Below are positions 6,880-8,780 of a DNA stretch of 8,780 nt, one piece after another; position 1 is the first letter of the stretch; every line of letters begins with the position of its first letter. A program made the position numbers and the translations under genes. The notes beneath the pieces are model-generated. The model made no database searches. It saw nothing but the letters and a program-made list of their open reading frames with translations, and was not told the origin of the DNA. The DNA comes from Clostridia bacterium (lineage in GTDB: Bacteria; Bacillota_A; Clostridia; Christensenellales; Aristaeellaceae). The stretch is taken from the NCBI GenBank assembly GCA_025997215.1, contig BNUH01000107.1, positions 1 to 8,780 on the forward strand. The letters run 5' to 3'.

Positions 6880-8032
6880 TTCATATAGACGTATTATTCG
6901 TGTCACTAAGAGCTTCTTAAGGCTCTTGATTTCATACATTCTTCATATTGTCTCATGCATTTTACCAAGACAAAATTGCATCTTGTTTTACAATTATCAG
7001 TATCGAGATAATTCCAGATACTTATATGAGTATATGATTAAACATACGTCAAATAGAGTTGCGATATATAACGAAATAAGGTGTCACATACCGCTTTCTG
7101 ATAATGTCACGCAGGTAAGCGGAAATTTAAGTTTACTGTATTACTTAATAACATGCCATATTGTAATACTGAGCTTCGATATGAGGTTTCGCGTGCTGCC
7201 AAATAAGCAACACGTTATCCAGCTTTGGCATGGTTCTCCACTTAAAACGATAGGTAATGATAGCATTGAGATGCCTAAGCATCAGCAAAGAGACGCATAT
7301 TATACTGATGTGATGGTTTGCAGTGAATTTTGGAAGAGCGCTTATCAACGTGCGTTCGGAACAAATGATAGAAAATTCTTTGTCAGTGGTAATCCTCGAC
7401 AAGACTGTATGTTTATGACCTCAAATACTACATTACCTTGGAACGACTTTATCATATGGCTGCCCACATACAGAAACAGTTCTTTTCTAAGGAAAAATGA
7501 TTCTCGCACAAACTTTCCAATCCTGACAGCAGAGAACATTCATAATGTAAATCACGTATTAAGCAAACTTGGATTATCATTGATTGTGAAGCTTCATCCA
7601 CTGCAAGACGATGTTCCGTTTCTGAAAAGGGAAAATGATCATATCTTTGTGATAGATGAAGATTTTCTATTGAAAAGCGGAGTTGAGTTGTACTATTTGC
7701 TCGCTCAAAGTAGAGCATTGGTTTCCGATTATTCATCAGTAGCATTTGATTATATGGTACTCGACAAACCAATTGCATTTACTTTGGATGATTTTGATGA
7801 GTATAATCAAAACCGTGGATTCAACTACCAGGATGTTAAGAATTTGCTTTCAGGTGAATATTTATATGACTACAAGGATTTACTGCGTTTCTTGTATTCT
7901 ATTGGACGAAATGAAGATAAATATATTGATGAACGCAGACGTACTAATGATTTAGTCAATTATTATCACGATGGTAATAATTGTAAAAGAATAACCGAAT
8001 ACATTGCTAGGATCGCAGAAGATGAAAAATGA
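6836..8032 (+). CDS. CDP-glycerol/ribitol:poly-phosphate transferase, TagF/TagB-like (second copy)
   Basis: A 398-residue paralogue of the gene at 3091, predicted to add a polyol-phosphate from a CDP donor. Conserved blocks occur in the same order: WHGSP (131-135), WLPTYR (208-213), FPILTAENI (227-235), KLHP (252-255), SDYSS (297-301) and FTLDDFDEYNQNRGF (315-329). It keeps the tyrosine of the DYSS motif that the first copy has lost. An N-terminal hydrophobic/basic stretch (about 20-45) may bind the membrane. Start is GTG 6836 with AGGAG just upstream; it overlaps the previous gene by 44 bases in a different frame. The whole gene is conspicuously AT-rich next to the GC-rich polymerase gene, and many codons end in A or T, pointing to separate acquisition. 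Its end overlaps wzx by 11 bases. Whether the two copies use different donors or acceptors cannot be read from sequence. Confidence 0.85.
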   Translation: MKIAIIKYAMEYLGDSYRRIIRVTKSFLRLLISYILHIVSCILPRQNCILFYNYQYRDNSRYLYEYMIKHTSNRVAIYNEIRCHIPLSDNVTQVSGNLSLLYYLITCHIVILSFDMRFRVLPNKQHVIQLWHGSPLKTIGNDSIEMPKHQQRDAYYTDVMVCSEFWKSAYQRAFGTNDRKFFVSGNPRQDCMFMTSNTTLPWNDFIIWLPTYRNSSFLRKNDSRTNFPILTAENIHNVNHVLSKLGLSLIVKLHPLQDDVPFLKRENDHIFVIDEDFLLKSGVELYYLLAQSRALVSDYSSVAFDYMVLDKPIAFTLDDFDEYNQNRGFNYQDVKNLLSGEYLYDYKDLLRFLYSIGRNEDKYIDERRRTNDLVNYYHDGNNCKRITEYIARIAEDEK

Positions 8033-8666
8033 AACTAGTCAGCTAAATGCTGCTATAATTATAACTTATATCACCATTCCCTTAGACATCCTGTTTTCTG
8101 TCTTCCTAACCCCCCATATTCTTTCTTACTTTGGCAACCAGCAATACGCAATCTACCAGGTAGCCGCAACCATTGTTGGGTACTTCTCTGTCGCGGATAT
8201 GGGCGTGGGCAGCGCCATGGTGCATTTCATTTCCAAAAGTAGAACCCTGCGTGAAACAAACAAGGAGCGCTCATATCTTTTTGTCTTTCAAACCTTCTAT
8301 ACAGCCGTAACCTTTCTTATCATCGTTGTCGGGTTGTTTTTGTATAACAGGTTTGATATATTCTACGCACAGAACTATACAAGAGTGCAAATCGCACATA
8401 TGAAGTCGATCTTCCTCTTACTGTTATTCAACCTCATAATGCGGTTCATCTGCTCTCCTTTTGTCGGGTACATCACCGCAAACAAAAAGTTCTTTGTGGA
8501 TAGCCTCACAAACCTTTGCAGGATTGTGTTGCGGACAGTTTTGCTGTTTGTTGTTGTGTTCACAAGACGTAACCAAGACATTCTCCAGATCGCAGTCGTC
8601 GATACCATTGGTTCTGGACTACTGTGCACATTCAACGCATGGTATTGTGTTGCTATAGCAATTTGA
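8022..8666 (+). pseudogene. wzx: Wzx flippase, N-terminal part only, interrupted by an IS630-family element
   Basis: From ATG 8022 the product begins with SQLNAAIIITYITIPLDILF, then TPHILSYFGNQQYAIYQ and a GVGSAMVHFISKSR segment. This is the typical opening of polysaccharide flippases (MATE-like/MOP superfamily), which move lipid-linked repeat units across the membrane. Hydrophobic segments around 11-30, 45-60, 90-108, 128-147 and 165-180 are visible. Full-length proteins have about 470-510 residues and 12-14 segments, but this frame stops after 214 residues at 8664-8666. Flippase-like sequence ends near FNAWY (204-208), and the last residues come from the end of the IS element. The gene overlaps the preceding transferase by 11 bases. 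The 3' half may lie beyond the IS outside this window. As it stands no functional flippase is encoded here. Confidence 0.8.
8650..8661. repeat. Perfect 12-base palindrome at the wzx/IS630 junction
   Basis: TTGCTATAGCAA is its own reverse complement and lies between the last flippase codons and the transposase stop. It is centred on a TA pair, the target of IS630-type elements. It may be part of the IS terminal repeat or a target-site structure. Confidence 0.5.
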
Positions 8667-8670
8667 TTTA

Positions 8671-8780
8671 TTATAGACCATAGCCGCAGTGTTTGACCCA
8701 CCCTAAGCAGTCATCATTAGTGAGGGTTTCCAACGCCTTTCCAATTGCGCAAACAAGATCTTCGGCTGTCCTTGCTTTTT
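8671..8780 (-). CDS. IS630-family transposase, C-terminal 35 residues (partial)
   Basis: The minus-strand frame reads in from the window edge and ends at TAA (complement of 8671-8673). It contains RTAEDLVCAIGKALETLT followed by GWVKHCGYGL. An RT-x-E-x-L...IG...T segment followed by the W-x-x-HCGY block is the usual C-terminus of IS630-family DDE transposases. The catalytic DDE residues would lie upstream, outside the window. Only 110 bases are visible, so activity cannot be judged. Confidence 0.75.
   Translation of the reverse strand, partial: KARTAEDLVCAIGKALETLTNDDCLGWVKHCGYGL

Larger units (their letters stand above)
8645..8780 (-). mobile_element. IS630-family insertion sequence, one end (runs off the window)
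   Basis: The element enters from the right edge, transposase on the minus strand, and cuts wzx. IS630 elements insert at TA dinucleotides and duplicate them. TA pairs at 8643-8644 and 8654-8655 are both possible junctions, so the left boundary is uncertain by some ten to fifteen bases. The other end and the second TA copy are outside the window. Confidence 0.65.

Noticed and set aside
6908..6927. Inverted repeat AAGAGC...GCTCTT with an 8-base loop
   Set aside because: Six base pairs only, inside a coding region and without a T run, so neither a terminator nor a clear regulatory hairpin.
8110..8115. Run of six C in wzx
   Set aside because: Too short to be a likely slippage site, and the frame is intact through it.
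1..8780. CRISPR array, tRNA, rRNA, riboswitch or toxin-antitoxin pair
   Set aside because: No repeated units with spacers, no cloverleaf-like sequence and no matching small gene pairs were seen on either strand.

Overview
The window lies inside a cell-surface polysaccharide (capsule/exopolysaccharide) gene cluster of the Wzx/Wzy type. All recognisable cargo genes read on the + strand and nearly all overlap their neighbour by 1-44 bases, so it looks like one translationally coupled operon. No promoter, terminator or RNA gene was recognised. A high share of TTG and GTG starts, visible Shine-Dalgarno sites and an uneven base composition (AT-rich and GC-rich genes side by side) suggest a mosaic cluster in a bacterium with a higher-GC backbone. 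A gut actinobacterium such as Bifidobacterium or a coriobacterium would fit, but the sequence does not prove this.

Layout: 1-66 holds the tail of an upstream gene and a short leader-like frame. 67-1200 is a GT4 glycosyltransferase. 1200-2258 is a GT2 glycosyltransferase. 2255-3097 is a LicD-family phosphotransferase with a run of 14 C near its 3' end. 3091-4221 is a TagF-like CDP-glycerol polyol-phosphate transferase. 4211-4427 is the wreck of a second GT2 gene carrying a fragment of an IS1595-like transposase in antisense. 4424-5563 is a second GT4. 5560-6879 is a multi-membrane-segment protein, probably the Wzy polymerase. 6836-8032 is a second TagF-like transferase, clearly AT-rich. 8022 to about 8645 is the N-terminal part of a Wzx flippase, cut off by an IS630-family element whose transposase C-terminus fills 8671-8780 on the minus strand.

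How the genes fit together (inference from families): GT4 and GT2 enzymes would build a repeat unit on a lipid carrier. LicD and the two TagF-like enzymes would add phosphodiester-linked substituents such as phosphocholine, glycerol-phosphate or ribitol-phosphate. Wzx would flip the unit and Wzy would polymerise it. CDP-donor synthesis genes, the priming transferase and chain-length regulators are not in the window.

The most striking observation is the 14-C tract in licD. At this length the reading frame encodes the expected LicD C-terminal motif. Loss of one C truncates LicD and stops translation 46 bases before the next start. Gain of one C (or loss of two) removes the stop and opens one continuous frame through the next gene, predicting a LicD-TagF fusion of about 655 residues. 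Together with the broken GT2 and the interrupted wzx, the locus appears to be varying or decaying.
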